From the NCBI GenBank assembly GCA_947846985.1, contig CANTUZ010000005.1, positions 2,790,001 through 2,854,000 on the forward strand: a stretch of DNA of 64,000 bases. Reading direction: 5' to 3'. This document shows, piece by piece, positions 10,701-20,700 of this stretch. The translations under genes and the position numbers were made by a program. Under the pieces are notes generated by a model that made no database searches, had not been told where the DNA came from, and saw nothing but the letters and a program-made list of their open reading frames with translations. Position 1 is the first letter of the stretch. Each line of letters begins with the position of its first letter. Source of the stretch: Fratercula arctica. Its lineage: Eukaryota > Chordata > Aves > Charadriiformes > Alcidae.

Positions 10701-13700
10701 AACGTAATAATCAGTTTACATCAAATTTTTGGAAGAGCTGAAAACCAGACTGGATAAAACCACGAGTAACCTGGTCTATCCTCACAGCTGATACTGCTCT
10801 GAGATCCTGAGGTCCTTTCCAGCCTGAATTATCATACGTTCCTGTGTGAGATCAGGTTTCTGTGCCCTTCTGGACTTGAAACACGTTGATTTGGTTTGAG
10901 AATTTCTAGCCAAATGGGTTAAGTTTGTTCCAGAGTAGAAAAAGTAGGAGGGCATACTTTTCCCAGGTCATCTGAAAACTGTACTGCTTTGCAAAAACAA
11001 GTCTACATCTATTTGGGCAGAGAAAAGGAGAAAGACTCTTAACTTACTAATTAAGAAAGTTACTTGGGAGAGTGTGATGAGGGCTCCAGGGACTCTTTAT
11101 GTGAGGTGGGTAATGTATGGCTAATAGAGCGTGTAAACTGAGCAGACGGGGAAAAAAAAAAAAATCCGAATTTCTCCACTGTCAGTGCCCTGATCTCTAG
11201 GCTCACTCCTGCCTCCGTCTTCCCATCATAGTGCAGCTTTATTCCTTTTGTAAAGCAGCACAATTTCAACACGGGACAAGGAGATATCGCCTCTTGCATC
11301 TCTCCGGAATAGTCTGTTCCGCTGCTCAGGACGCTTGCCTGGAAAAAAAGGACAGTATGAATGTGAGCCCTAAAACCCAGCAGAAATGGGCACCTTCAAG
11401 GTGCAATTCATTTGGCCTGTTTTTAACCTCTGGAGATGGCTGGAACCGCACTCCAGCAGCGGCAGTTCTCTCGGGTGGCTAGACACAGCTAGCAGGGTTG
11501 GTTCAGATGTGCCGATCTCGGGTACGCAGCTCGGAGATGCCCGGCTAAGGAAGGTGAGCCTATCCCACATCTTCCACATCCTCCACAGTGGCTCTGAGTT
11601 ACAAGGTCATGCCACATCTTTCAGTAGTATTCAAATTTAAATAATAGTCTGTGGGGGGTTTGGGTTTTTTTGTTTTGTTTACGTACAAGTGAGGTATCCA
11701 TTTGGAAGGTTGAGCTCTTGCAACCCAAAATTCCTGGTAGGCGAGAGATTTCGGATGTATTACCACTGTTCTCCTGCTTTGAACAACTGAATGGGGAGCC
11801 AGATTAAGCTTTGGGGGTGTTGAAGCCACTTCTGAAAATACTCCTCTGTGTCTGTTCCTCAGTTAAAAGCCTAAAACGAAATATCGGGTTTGTAAGCACT
11901 ATCAGACTAATGGACAGACCTAGAAATGTTTAGAGGCACTAGTAGAACATCCCAACCAGCATCAGCCATTGCTTTCTTGCAAAGTGGTTACCGTGATACT
12001 CGAAAGGATTATTAAGTTTCTGGGGTCTTCTTCTCCTCCTTATTTTTCAGGATTCAACACACCCTTTTCTGTTTTCCCTCTTTCCTAAGAGAAGCTCTCC
12101 GTGAGGAAACGGTAGGCAATGGTACCTGTGTTGGCAGGTGACATAAGCAGTAGCGGGCTGTCCTGCTGGAGAGCAGGACCTGTCCTCAATCAAGCTCTGG
12201 AGACCTGCGTGTCATACCTTCGTTTTACCTCTTGAGGTCAGCGGGCTCCCAGATCGCTTACTCTTTGTCTGCAGTGATGCGTACTGGTATCAGCCAGAAG
12301 ATCCCGCAGCCCTAAAGCTTCCCAGAATATTCTCCATATTGAGCAGCCGTTCGGGGATCCTTTGCTTGAGGTTTGATTATCTGTCATTCAGCCCGTGACG
12401 TTGCCGGTGATAATGAATTCTCCCTTACAGCTCTTCCTCCGCTCCTGTTCCCCACCTACTTCCACTGCCACACGTTTTATATTGCGTACACCAAAAGGTA
12501 CTGGGCGGTGAGTATGGCTACTCGTGCAGCCAGGAAGGGGTCAGTCGTGGGCCTTCAAACTTTCTTCTGAACGTGAAGCCAGCTTCTTTCCAGAGCTCAG
12601 TCCCTGCTGTGTGACACTCAATGCCATTCAGTTAGGTCTAATATGACAGTCGGTTTGGTGCCGTATTTGCAGTGGCTCTGCACATTTTCTGCTAAACCCA
12701 TTATGTTCCTCAGCTTGATGATAAAGGCCTGAAAACAAGCAACAGGCTGTTTGGCTTCTACTTGCTTTGCCTCCTTTGCAGAACCACAAAGTCTACTGTC
12801 CCCTTTGGTTTGGGAAGCAAATTGGAAGGTCTGTAGCGGTCAGGAACAAGAGGATGTGGATTTATAGGAACTGCTGTTGATTTGTTAGCAGTACACGTGT
12901 ACTTGGCATTACTTTCTATGCCAGGCAGCCAGAATTAACGCTTCATTCTTCCTCCTCTTGTGTGTGTTACGCGTACAGAAGGACAGAGCAACTTCCAGCC
13001 AAAACGCGATCGTTGGTCTAACGCTTAATTCCCTGTGGGGTCCTGGGCAGTGATTTGATACAAGCCTCCAACTCGTGTTTCTGAATGCATAGTTATTTGC
13101 TAATATATTAATCTACTTACAAGGTGTGAATGCTCAGCTTCATCTCTCTTACAACAAGCCGGGAAAAGAAAGCGTTATTAGCTTATGTTAACTTGGATTG
13201 CTCCAGATGATTCAATTTGGCAAAAAGCCACAGAAGTTGAATGTAGATTGGTTTTTGTACGTATAACATGAAGTTTAGAGGAAGATTTCTACAAATGTAA
13301 TTTATAATTATTTTCTTTTCTTCTTGTCTCCTATTTTGGCAGGACTTGGCCTGGATGCTGACCTTCTATATCAGATTCTTTGTTACTTATGGATCATTGC
13401 TAGAAATAAAGAGTCTCCTGGCATATTATTTTATATTCAGGTGATACCTCTTTAGAAGGTTCTTCAGCCTTCCTCTACACACACTTTCCATCTGTGCCTG
13501 CCTGCCTTTCTCTGCCTTTGCTTATCTTTCCACGTTCTCCATTATCATCTCATTTTTTGCTTAGTTTCTTAATTCCATAAAGTTAAACTAAGACTCTCCT
13601 TCTCAATTGCCAGTTCAAGTTTTATGTTGCCTCCTTGGCTCTGCCAGCAAAGAGACTTCACTGAGTGCTGGCCAAACTGAGAAATGGTTACCTTACACAA

Positions 13701-16528
13701 CACCCAGTGCTTCGGGTGTTGGTTCTCTCCTGGTTAGAGAAAGGGAACATTTAACAGAAACAGCTTAGCCTGGGCTTGCAAATGCCCAGGCGTTATCCAG
13801 CAGAATTGGCTTGAATGGACAATACACTCTCCATTTGGATGATTTTACTGATTCTAATCAGTTTGGTCCTTGGATACAGATAAAACAAGATGAATATCAG
13901 GCTACATCAGTTTCATCACAGAATGTGTTAAATAATCATGAGTTTCATAAGGAAGTATGAAACTTCCAGGTGCTGGATTAGCAAGGCTGGTGTTCAACCA
14001 TGTGTTTGTAAGTCTGGCTGTGCTGTTATTTCAATGGCTCAGCATCAATTTCCTTATTTGTTACTGAATTCTGGCCTCTTGTCTGATTGCACAGGATGCT
14101 CGAGAGCAGCTGGTTCGTCTGGGTTTCACAGATGAACCATATCCCTATGGATATTTACTACGACAACAATTTGGACTGGGTGTCCACTCAGGTAAAATGT
14201 CTTCCATTCTTAAGAACTGTGGCCATGCAGGTTCAAATTCCAACCATAAGACAAGCAAGTCCTCCATCGTGTTAAGGGTGAAAACCTGTTGGTAACTGGG
14301 AAGTGAAGGTTAATAGGATAACAGGATTCAGTTACGGTTACAGTAGAGGACAGCAATGACAAGTTCACGAGCAATCTCAAATCAAAGCTGGGTCCCAGCT
14401 CTATTTCTGAAACATACCCACCTCCCCACTTAGAATCATAGAATGCGTTGGGTTGGAAGCGACCTCTCCAGGCCATCTCGTCCAACCCCCCTGCAGTGAG
14501 CAGGGACATCTTCAACTAGATCAGGTTGCTCAGAGCCTCATCCAGCCTGGCCTTGAATGTCTCCAGGGATGGGGCCTCCACCACCTCTGTGGGCAACCTG
14601 GACCAGTGTCTCACCACCCTCAGTGTAAAGAACTTCTTCCTAATGTCTAATCTAAACCTGCCCTGCTCTAGTTTAAACCATTGTCCCTCGTCCTGTCGCT
14701 ACGTGCGCTTGCAAACAGCCCCTCCCCGGCTTTCTTGTAGGCCCCTGTACCTGAAGGGTACTGGAAGGCCACTATAAGGTCTCCCTGGAGCCTTCTCTTC
14801 TCCAGGCTGAACAACTCCAGCTCTCTCAGCCTGTCACTTACTGCATTGTTCTGTCTTGGACCTTTTCCACTTATGCAGAGATGGAAATTTGTGTCCTGCT
14901 CTTGCTGAGCAATTTTGCACTAGTAGAACGCCAGCGTGGTGTCCCCTCTTTGCAGAGAGACGCATTGGAGTCCAGCAGTAAAGTCTGACCACCACAGAAG
15001 TACCCTGCCATCTCTGTTTTTTCTGCAGACGTGGGTTTGAGAAGACCCAGGAGGAACTTTTGCCTGTCTGTTCACACGCATTCACAGGAGCACAGAGCCA
15101 GCTCCTAGTTTTACCACGATCCATGTTAGCCACTCTACGCGCAGCTGCTGGTCCACAAAGCTGAAGGAGGGTTATGATCCCTGGCTTGAGGTAGCTCAGC
15201 TTAGGCTAACAGAAAACAATGGACCAGAGTAGCACAGCGTACCGTGCTCTTTAGACAAACGAGAAGGGCTGTAGTCACCACTCTGTACCGACTCTGCTTT
15301 CCTTTCGCCGCCTCTAGCTCCAGGCAACGTGCAACGTTGAGCAGTCTCTGTTCAATGACTGGTTTACTGGGCATCTGAACTTCCAGATAGAACATCAGTG
15401 AGTACGCACCCTGAGAGAGAATTTTCTTCCCTCTTCTTTTTTTTTTTTTTTTTGATATTTTTTTCATGGCTCTTTTTTTTCTTTTCCCTATTCTTTGCTC
15501 TGAATTCTACAAATAGTTGTGAGGCACCAAAGAGTTTGTCTTTTTAAAAAGACTGAAAACCCTAGAGAATCATAATCAAAAACCTTCACTGGACCCACAG
15601 GAAGGTGAGAACGACTAGTGAAAATTGAACATGGGCAGGATCTATGAAACCATACAGACAGCAACGGGGTCTATCCAAAGTAGTAGCTTGTAAGCATCGG
15701 TGAAAATGTACGTGCTGAGGGATCCTGCTCATAGTCTGATACAGTATTTTTAAGCCTACCTGTACTAACTACTTATGCTATTACTGTAGAGACTGAGATA
15801 TGCAATGGCAGGATGGGCTCATCGCCTTTTCCCTGCTATGGAGATGGTTACTTCTGGAGGAAAGGGAGTGGGGGAAGTAGTTTCTTCCAGCTTACGGCAT
15901 CACTTAATTTGGAGAAGTGTCACTTCAGAGACGCTAGAGACAAGAGTGGAATATCACACAGGGAGAAAGCAGGAAAGTCTTAAGAGTTACCTGTGCTAAA
16001 AGCACACCAAGGGGAAAGCAGAGCCAGGAGCAGCTGGAGACACTTCTTAATGTGAGCTGGGTGGTTCCTGGGAAGTAATAATGAATGTGAACATGTGAAA
16101 AGTAATATTCCTTATAGAGCACTGGAAGAGAATTTGTCTGTCTCCTGTTCACAGCCTATTCCCCACCATGCCAAGACACAACTACTGGAAGGTGGCTCCT
16201 CTGGTGAAGTCCTTGTGTGCCAAACATGGCCTTGAGTACCAGTGTAAGCCGTTGCTCACGGCTTTTGCAGACATTGTGCAGTAAGTAATAACGCACTGGC
16301 AAAAAATTGCAGAAAGAAGGACGTAGGGGAGACCGGAATCCTAAGAACAAGAGTTGGCTTTTTCTCCTCTTACAAATCAACACACAAAACTCATTTCCCT
16401 TGTCCCCACCAACACTCCCTTAAGCAATCCTACATAACGTGGCCTCTTGCATTCTTTTTTTTTGCCTCTCTCTCAGCTCTCTGAAGAATTCAGGAGAGCT
16501 CTGGCTTGATGCCTACCTGCACCAATAA
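1479..16528 (+). CDS. FADS1-like front-end (delta-5 type) fatty acyl desaturase, 12 coding exons
   Basis: A membrane desaturase that would insert a double bond between an existing one and the carboxyl end of polyunsaturated acyl-CoAs in the ER. Coding exons: 1479-1715, 6056-6166, 7769-7966, 8486-8587, 8762-8890, 10532-10592, 12431-12507, 13343-13440, 14095-14191, 15318-15397, 16155-16280, 16477-16528. All junctions are GT-AG and the phases join into 455 codons plus TAA. Seen in order: cytochrome b5 domain with HPGG (63-66) and a second candidate heme ligand His86; hydrophobic membrane segments from about residue 137; His boxes HDLGH (190-194), HSRHH (227-231) and QIEHH (393-397). The ending AYLHQ, the MNHIPM motif and the 129-base exon 5 favour FADS1 over FADS2, as I recall those families. 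The ATG at 1479 has G at -3 and +4 and is the first in-frame ATG. Substrate and regiospecificity are inferred only. The neighbour is CAT, convergent. It is not a processed copy, since the introns are kept. Confidence 0.93.
1917..2372 (+). mobile_element. CR1 fragment in intron 1 of the FADS1-like gene
   Basis: CR1 ORF2 C-terminal coding sequence (CR1 phrases around [20 protein letters not shown] and FSLEKRRL, here damaged) followed by the 3' UTR with the GGTCCCTTCCAACCC block and an ATTCTGTGATTCT tail at about 2357-2372. It is 5'-truncated and in the gene's sense orientation, beginning only about 200 bases after exon 1. Confidence 0.85.
2373..6055 (+). other. Remainder of FADS1-like intron 1
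   Basis: About 3.7 kb without a supported gene. A patch at about 2500-2640 has an unusual number of CpGs (CGCTCTATTCCG, GTGCGGATAAG, GGCGATAATTCGC) compared with its surroundings and may be a transposable-element remnant. The rest is ordinary AT-rich intron. Short open frames show no domain. Confidence 0.5.
6056..6166 (+). CDS. FADS1-like coding exon 2
   Basis: 111 bases (37 codons, phase 0 both ends), acceptor TGTGCAG, donor AAT|GTAAGT. It starts DAFVAFH, where His86 is the likely second b5 heme ligand, and ends with the linker [15 protein letters not shown] joining b5 to the membrane domain. Confidence 0.93.
6167..7768 (+). other. FADS1-like intron 2
   Basis: 1.6 kb intron, GTAAGT to CCCACAG. 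I see no repeat family or exon-like segment in it. Confidence 0.5.
7769..7966 (+). CDS. FADS1-like coding exon 3 (first membrane segments)
   Basis: 198 bases, 66 codons. A conserved [13 protein letters not shown] motif precedes two closely spaced hydrophobic stretches ([19 protein letters not shown] and the following [11 protein letters not shown]), the first transmembrane hairpin of the desaturase. Acceptor CCCACAG, donor CAG|GTAAGC. Confidence 0.93.
8130..8239 (+). mobile_element. CR1 3'-end fragment in intron 3
   Basis: Matches the last 110 bases of CR1: GATCTGGTTAAAGATGTCCC, the TTGGACTAGATGACC block, CCCTTCCAACCC and an ATTCTATGATTC tail. Same 3' subfamily as the 28371-29246 copy. Confidence 0.88.
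8486..8587 (+). CDS. FADS1-like coding exon 4 (His box 1)
   Basis: 102 bases, 34 codons, acceptor CTTCCAG, donor ATT|GTAAGT. It contains HDLGH, the first di-iron His box (H-x3-H). The spacing from this box to box 2 in exon 5 (32 residues between) equals that in human FADS1 as I recall it. Confidence 0.93.
8762..8890 (+). CDS. FADS1-like coding exon 5 (His box 2)
   Basis: 129 bases, 43 codons, acceptor AAAACAG, donor GAG|GTCAGT. The second His box is HSRHH, which keeps H-x2-HH but differs from the HFQHH that I recall in vertebrate FADS1/FADS2; the residues before it (WWTLL) also differ. 129 bases rather than 126 is a FADS1-type length. Confidence 0.92.
9340..9513 (-). mobile_element. CR1 3'-end fragment in intron 5
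   Basis: Reverse-oriented CR1 3' end: GAATTGTAGAATCGCCCAGG then GTTGGAAGGGACC, ATCTAGTCCAACCATCAACC and CCTCCACCACTTCCCTGGGC. It is antisense to the desaturase and more diverged than the other copies. Confidence 0.82.
9854..9890 (+). repeat. G-rich tract in intron 5
   Basis: Runs of 5, 6 and 7 G separated by single bases, then GAGAGAGA. It could form a G-quadruplex on the coding strand. Confidence 0.6.
10532..10592 (+). CDS. FADS1-like coding exon 6
   Basis: 61 bases, ends in phase 1 with donor A|GTGAGT. It encodes the basic loop [16 protein letters not shown] that is strongly conserved in FADS1. The acceptor follows a T14 tract (10498-10511). Confidence 0.92.
10740..10845 (+). mobile_element. 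Old CR1 3'-end fragment in intron 6
   Basis: Diverged match to the CR1 3' end: AACCTGGTCTA, then GAGATCCTGAGGTCCTTTCC and AGCCTGAATTATCATACGTT in place of the ATTCTATG tail. The degree of decay suggests an older insertion than its neighbours. Confidence 0.55.
10846..12430 (+). other. FADS1-like intron 6, remainder
   Basis: About 1.6 kb with no gene or repeat that I can support. The open frames at about 11231-11640 lack any recognisable domain. Confidence 0.45.
12431..12507 (+). CDS. FADS1-like coding exon 7 (candidate specificity segment)
   Basis: 77 bases, acceptor TTACAG, donor GCG|GTGAGT. It encodes [18 protein letters not shown], a membrane helix. The equivalent segment influences regioselectivity in fish desaturases (recalled). 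Here it has HCH where I recall FADS1 having Q-W-Y, so substrate range could differ. Confidence 0.9.
13343..13440 (+). CDS. FADS1-like coding exon 8
   Basis: 98 bases, starts phase 0, ends phase 2 (Arg codon split AG|G), acceptor TTGGCAG, donor CAG|GTGATA. It encodes [17 protein letters not shown] and a following hydrophobic helix. Confidence 0.92.
14095..14191 (+). CDS. FADS1-like coding exon 9
   Basis: 97 bases, acceptor GCACAG, donor CAG|GTAAAA. It encodes [17 protein letters not shown] and ends DWVSTQ. MNHIPM and DWVSTQ are FADS1-type (recalled FADS2 forms are MNHIVM and DWFSSQ). Confidence 0.93.
14431..14837 (-). mobile_element. CR1 fragment in intron 9
   Basis: Reverse-oriented CR1 covering the ORF2 C-terminus and 3' UTR: it begins GAATCATAGAATGCGTTGGG and GTTGGAAGCGACC, passes CTGCAGTGAGCAGGGACATC and ends in the reverse complement of the [10 protein letters not shown] coding region (GAGCCTTCTCTTCTCCAGGC). 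Antisense to the gene. Confidence 0.9.
15318..15397 (+). CDS. FADS1-like coding exon 10 (His box 3)
   Basis: 80 bases, acceptor CCTCTAG, donor CA|GTGAGT splitting the last His codon. It contains [16 protein letters not shown] and the third His box QIEHH, whose Gln replaces a His and is characteristic of front-end desaturases. Confidence 0.94.
15437..15453. repeat. Poly-T run in intron 10
   Basis: Seventeen T in a row shortly after exon 10. Simple homopolymer. Confidence 0.8.
16155..16280 (+). CDS. FADS1-like coding exon 11
   Basis: 126 bases, acceptor TTCACAG, donor CA|GTAAGT. It encodes the highly conserved [20 protein letters not shown] after His box 3, then a cytosolic C-terminal segment. 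Confidence 0.94.
16477..16528 (+). CDS. FADS1-like coding exon 12 and stop
   Basis: 52 bases ending [12 protein letters not shown]. Acceptor CTCTCAG. The AYLHQ ending matches FADS1 (recalled FADS2 ends AYLHK). Confidence 0.94.
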
Positions 16529-17075
16529 GAAGACAAGGCTTGATGGTACCATTCACAGCCTGCCACATCTTTGCATTCCCAGCAAGCTGAGGAGCAGGGA
16601 CCACAAGGGACTCCATGGCAGAAGAAAATGAATAAGAACTGAAGGATATGATTCCAATCGATATGAAGTTACCTGAATCTTACTTCCAGTCTTTCCCGGT
16701 GTTTTGGTTCAGATACGTTAAGGGGTGGATAAGGCAAGCAGGAGATGACTGGTTAGAACAGGAGAAACTCTCTGTCTCTGAGGAAATATGGCCAAGAGCA
16801 TTTCTGAGCCTGAGAATGTGTTCAGGTCACATACTGGTCTGGTGCAACTGGTCACTGGGCTGGTGCAGCTGCACACACTTAACTTCATGTCAGAGCCCTC
16901 CGACGAGTTGTTTGGGATTTTTTTTGGTACCCCTCATGTAGGGGGTTTAATGCTTGAAACAATGTTTACTTATTTGAAGTCATTCAAAATTGTACAGGAC
17001 TTTGAATTAACAGGGTGGTCCAGCAATGTGCTGAAATCGTAATAAATTATAATAAAGTACATATCACACTTAAGA
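16529..17075 (+). terminator. 3' UTR and polyadenylation signals of the FADS1-like gene
   Basis: Two canonical AATAAA hexamers sit close together at 17041-17046 and 17051-17056, about 515 bases after the stop codon. Cleavage would be expected around 17070-17085. The end given here is an estimate. Confidence 0.6.
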
Positions 17076-17372
17076 GTATAGCAATTGCAATCTGCAGTTG
17101 AATACCAATGCATTACTCTTCTCAGGGCATCCTCATCGTCACAGGGCCAGGCAGCACCAGCTGCCAGGAAGAAATACAGGGGTTGAAACCAGCTCAAGCC
17201 CCCTGCTCTCTTCTGCGTTTCTTTATTTCTTATTTGTTTTTTTTGCTGGTCGGGCTGAGTTATTTATAACACCATGAGGTCTCCACTGTCACATCCATAA
17301 AGCACAGAGCATGCTGTCCTGTAACTTTGGGAGATCCAAATGGACCATGCCAGGCACTAATTCCAACCTGAA

Positions 17373-17760
17373 ACTTAACAGGCCCTGAACCTAACCCTAA
17401 CAGGCCCTAAACTTAATACTGACCTTAACCCTAACTCTAATAGGCCTTAACCCTAAAAACTCAAACCCTAATAGGCCTTAACCCTAAAAACTGAAACCCT
17501 AAGACGCCCTAACCATAATACTAAACCTAACCCTTACCTTAAGGGCCCCAACCCTAGTATTAATAGGCCCTAACCAAAACACCAATAGGCCCCAAACCTT
17601 ACCTTAACCCTAACTCTAATGTCCCTAACGGTTATGCTAATAGGCTGTAACACTAAGCATGACTCTAACCCTAATGACCCTAACCTTCACCCCAAACCTA
17701 ACGCTTATTAACCCTAATAGTCCCTAACCCTAATGGCTCTAGCACTAAACCTAACCCTAG
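17373..17760 (+). repeat. Degenerate interstitial telomere-like (CCCTAA) tract
   Basis: About 390 bases dominated by CCCTAA/CCTAACCCTAA hexamers and near-variants (TTAACCCTAA, CCCTAAAAAC, ACCTTAACCC), the C-rich telomere strand lying on +. A secondary motif, AATAGGCC or ACAGGCCC, recurs between telomeric blocks (near 17378, 17401, 17441, 17471, 17563, 17584 and 17639), suggesting a composite unit rather than a captured telomere end. It starts about 300 bases beyond the desaturase polyadenylation signals. It could be an interstitial telomeric sequence, a subtelomeric satellite remnant or a locally expanded microsatellite. Confidence 0.85.
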
Positions 17761-20700
17761 TCTGTTCAAAACACAGACTCAAGAGTTTTTTGACTGAAGT
17801 AACACACATATTTAACTTCCTATGCCTTGATACGTTGGGGGGGAGTTTATATTACAATTTTTGGAGCTCATTCATGTTGTATAGTTACAGAAAGTCACAC
17901 CATGTTTCCAAGCGCCCTAGGAAGTTTTGGGGGGCAGTAAGCTTCTTTGCTTCCCAGTGAGGTTTACAGCTCTGGAAAGGAGCCGGAGAGTGTGGACAAC
18001 AACTAAAATCCGGTGAGGAAGGTGGGACAAGAAAGCAGGGAAAAGGGTAGGGTTGGGCAGTTGCTTGTGCAAATTTGGCTTGCAGGAACGGCAGCCACGT
18101 GAACCCATCATGATGCAAAGCTCCTCTCGCTCCAGAATAGATCCTGGCTACTTTTTAAATCCTCACCACACAAGGCTGAGTGCCAGCCATTTGGACCCAA
18201 GCCCTGGCTCTATACTGTAAGGGAACAAGAGTACAGGATCCGGCAAGGCTTATTATTAAGCTTAAGCTTATTAAGGCAGTTTTGAGAGTTCAAGAGTAAG
18301 CTGAATTACCTGAGTGGATGCAGATTTTGGCTCTATCAGGCACAAGGTGAGTCAGAGAAAGAAGTTAATCTAGGTGCTTTGAATCATCCTTGAGAGGAGG
18401 CAAAATCTTGCCGTTAATCAGTAAGAGAGCACTTACGTTGTCTGGAGTGAGTACCATCACGGGCACATACACAGGCCCTGAAATAAGAGACTAACTTTAG
18501 GAAAGGGGACTTTGGGAACAAAAAAAATTCATTTGAATCCATTTGATAATACGAGCAAGTAAGAACACTTCCTTACAGTAATGAAAGCGATGAGGCTAAT
18601 AAATAGAGATCTCACCTGGTAAAAAGAAAGATATGAAAAAAGTCTCTGATTAGATAATGAATGGACTTTGTACTGTTTGTGCCATGACTGGCTGAATTAT
18701 ACATGCCATGCTCAGCACTGACTTTTACTTAAAAATCTTTAACCTGGTACAGCCAGGCAGGACATGTAGAAGATTTGTTATTAAACCGTTTTCGGCCTTG
18801 GAAAACTTGCAATTATATTTAGAGGTTAACGGCACAAAGCACGATTTCCAAACCTTGGGAGTAAACGAAGCGGTTCCTGAAAACTCTGTGGGAGAGGTAA
18901 GGAGCAAAGCAGGACTCGGAACGCCCTCAGTTATTCACAAACGCATTTCCACTATTTTAAAAAAGCCTTTTAAAATTACCATTAGTAGCCTTTGAAAAGA
19001 ATTTCCTTGAGTAGGTGAGAGGCCCGATTTTCAAGACCAGCATTTGATTTTTGGACCTTCGACATCATTGGGCTTCTAGTGTAACCTGCAGTCAGGCCCC
19101 CTGTAAGTAAAAATGCAATTAAAAAAAAAAAAAAAAAAAAAAAGCTGCAAATATTTTCATTAGTTGAGGACACAACAGTGTGCAAATGAGGAAGGGTGTG
19201 CAAGAAGGTTGAGCAAGATTGAGATGAAGGGCTGCTGATAAATGTGGAATAAAGCCTAAGCAACATGGATCAACGCCAGAGCAAACAGGGGGAGTTGCCA
19301 AATTCTCCCCAGGTATCTTCGACCAATCTTATCAGTACGGTAGGTAGTGTTGGTTTAGATGAAAGGCTGCCTGTATTACCTCAGGAAAATTTTTAATAGC
19401 TTGGTGAGATTTTACAAAGAAGATATCACTGAGAGGGCCAAAGAAGGAAACATATACAAATTAGTTACGCAACCCAACAGAAAGGCATAAAAAATAAGAC
19501 TCTTACATATAGAAGTGATGGTAGATGAAAACAGAGTGGAAATAAAATCAGCATCACCAACAGAGTATCTTCTCTAAATGTGAGGAATGATGGAAATAAT
19601 ACAAAACATTAACTGCCATCCTAAAATACAGCCTTTGTGCCTGCAACTCTGAAATGCAAATTCTATTCTTTTCCAATGGTCATATCTTGAAATTGGAGGT
19701 CCAGGGCAGACAGTTTCCACTGGAAATAATATTGAAAGTTTTAATTTAAAATGAAGTGGTTTTTTTTCTAATAAATCTGCTTTGGAGAAGGGTATGTTTT
19801 AAGAAATACCAGTGTGCGTGAAAAATTTTGTTTTATATATGGCACCTCATATTAATAGCTAGATATCAAGTAAACAAAATAAGCACATTCATGGTCTTCT
19901 GTTTTATAAAGCTGAATAGTAAATAATTTTAAAAAAAATCTTAATCTTTAAACAAAAAGCTGTATCTGGTAAAAGGTTGACAGATCATAGACAAACTTTT
20001 TATAGTATAATCACACTTTATTTCACAGAAAACTGTTGAAACTATTCCTCATCCCGCAGTCTTCGCGAACTTGTACATATACATACATCAGATGCACAGC
20101 TTCACTAAACAAAGCTTGTAGCTTAGTTGTTTTAAATCTAAAGAAAGAGCAGCCTTTAGGAAAAGTAATGAGCGTCAAAAGCACCTTGGACTCTGCACGT
20201 ACGCAGTAAGTAAAGCAGGGAAAACGAGCAGAGGTTTCTTCACCCTTGCTTTTCCAACTTCCCCCCACAAAGTCAGGAGCACTGTCAAGACCCTACAGAC
20301 AATAGGAGAGCTACAATTAGGCAGAGCTACGTGCTTTCGTCTCCTTCCTACATATTTTGATTTTCACCCTCGTCTCAAGCGACACAAAGAGGAACCCAGA
20401 CTTCTTGCCTTATCTAACCGGGTTCAACAGAAAGGTAGAGGAAAAAATGCAAGCGAGGCAAAAGTATGTTGGTATTCTGTTGAAGATCGCACCTTTGGGC
20501 AGATAAACCATCGCCTAATGTAAAGCAGCACTGGTTTGGGCAGCTCGTGGCTTCAGCAGAGCCGGCTGGGAACCGGGAACAGGTCGCGCAGACCTCTGCT
20601 CGGTCGCACGGTCCTGCCCGGTCGGGGCAGACGGTTGCTAAAGCACTCAGCGAAAGACGACGGTTGATCAAACAGGCAATTTACTCCGCATGTTTTCCTT

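Noticed and set aside
1479..16528. Possibility that the desaturase is a pseudogene
   Set aside because: All 12 exons join in phase without stops, splice sites are canonical, the three His boxes and HPGG are present, and poly-A signals follow.
17373..17760. CRISPR-like repeat array
   Set aside because: The periodicity is an irregular hexamer series, not fixed-length repeats with unique spacers, and the window is vertebrate.
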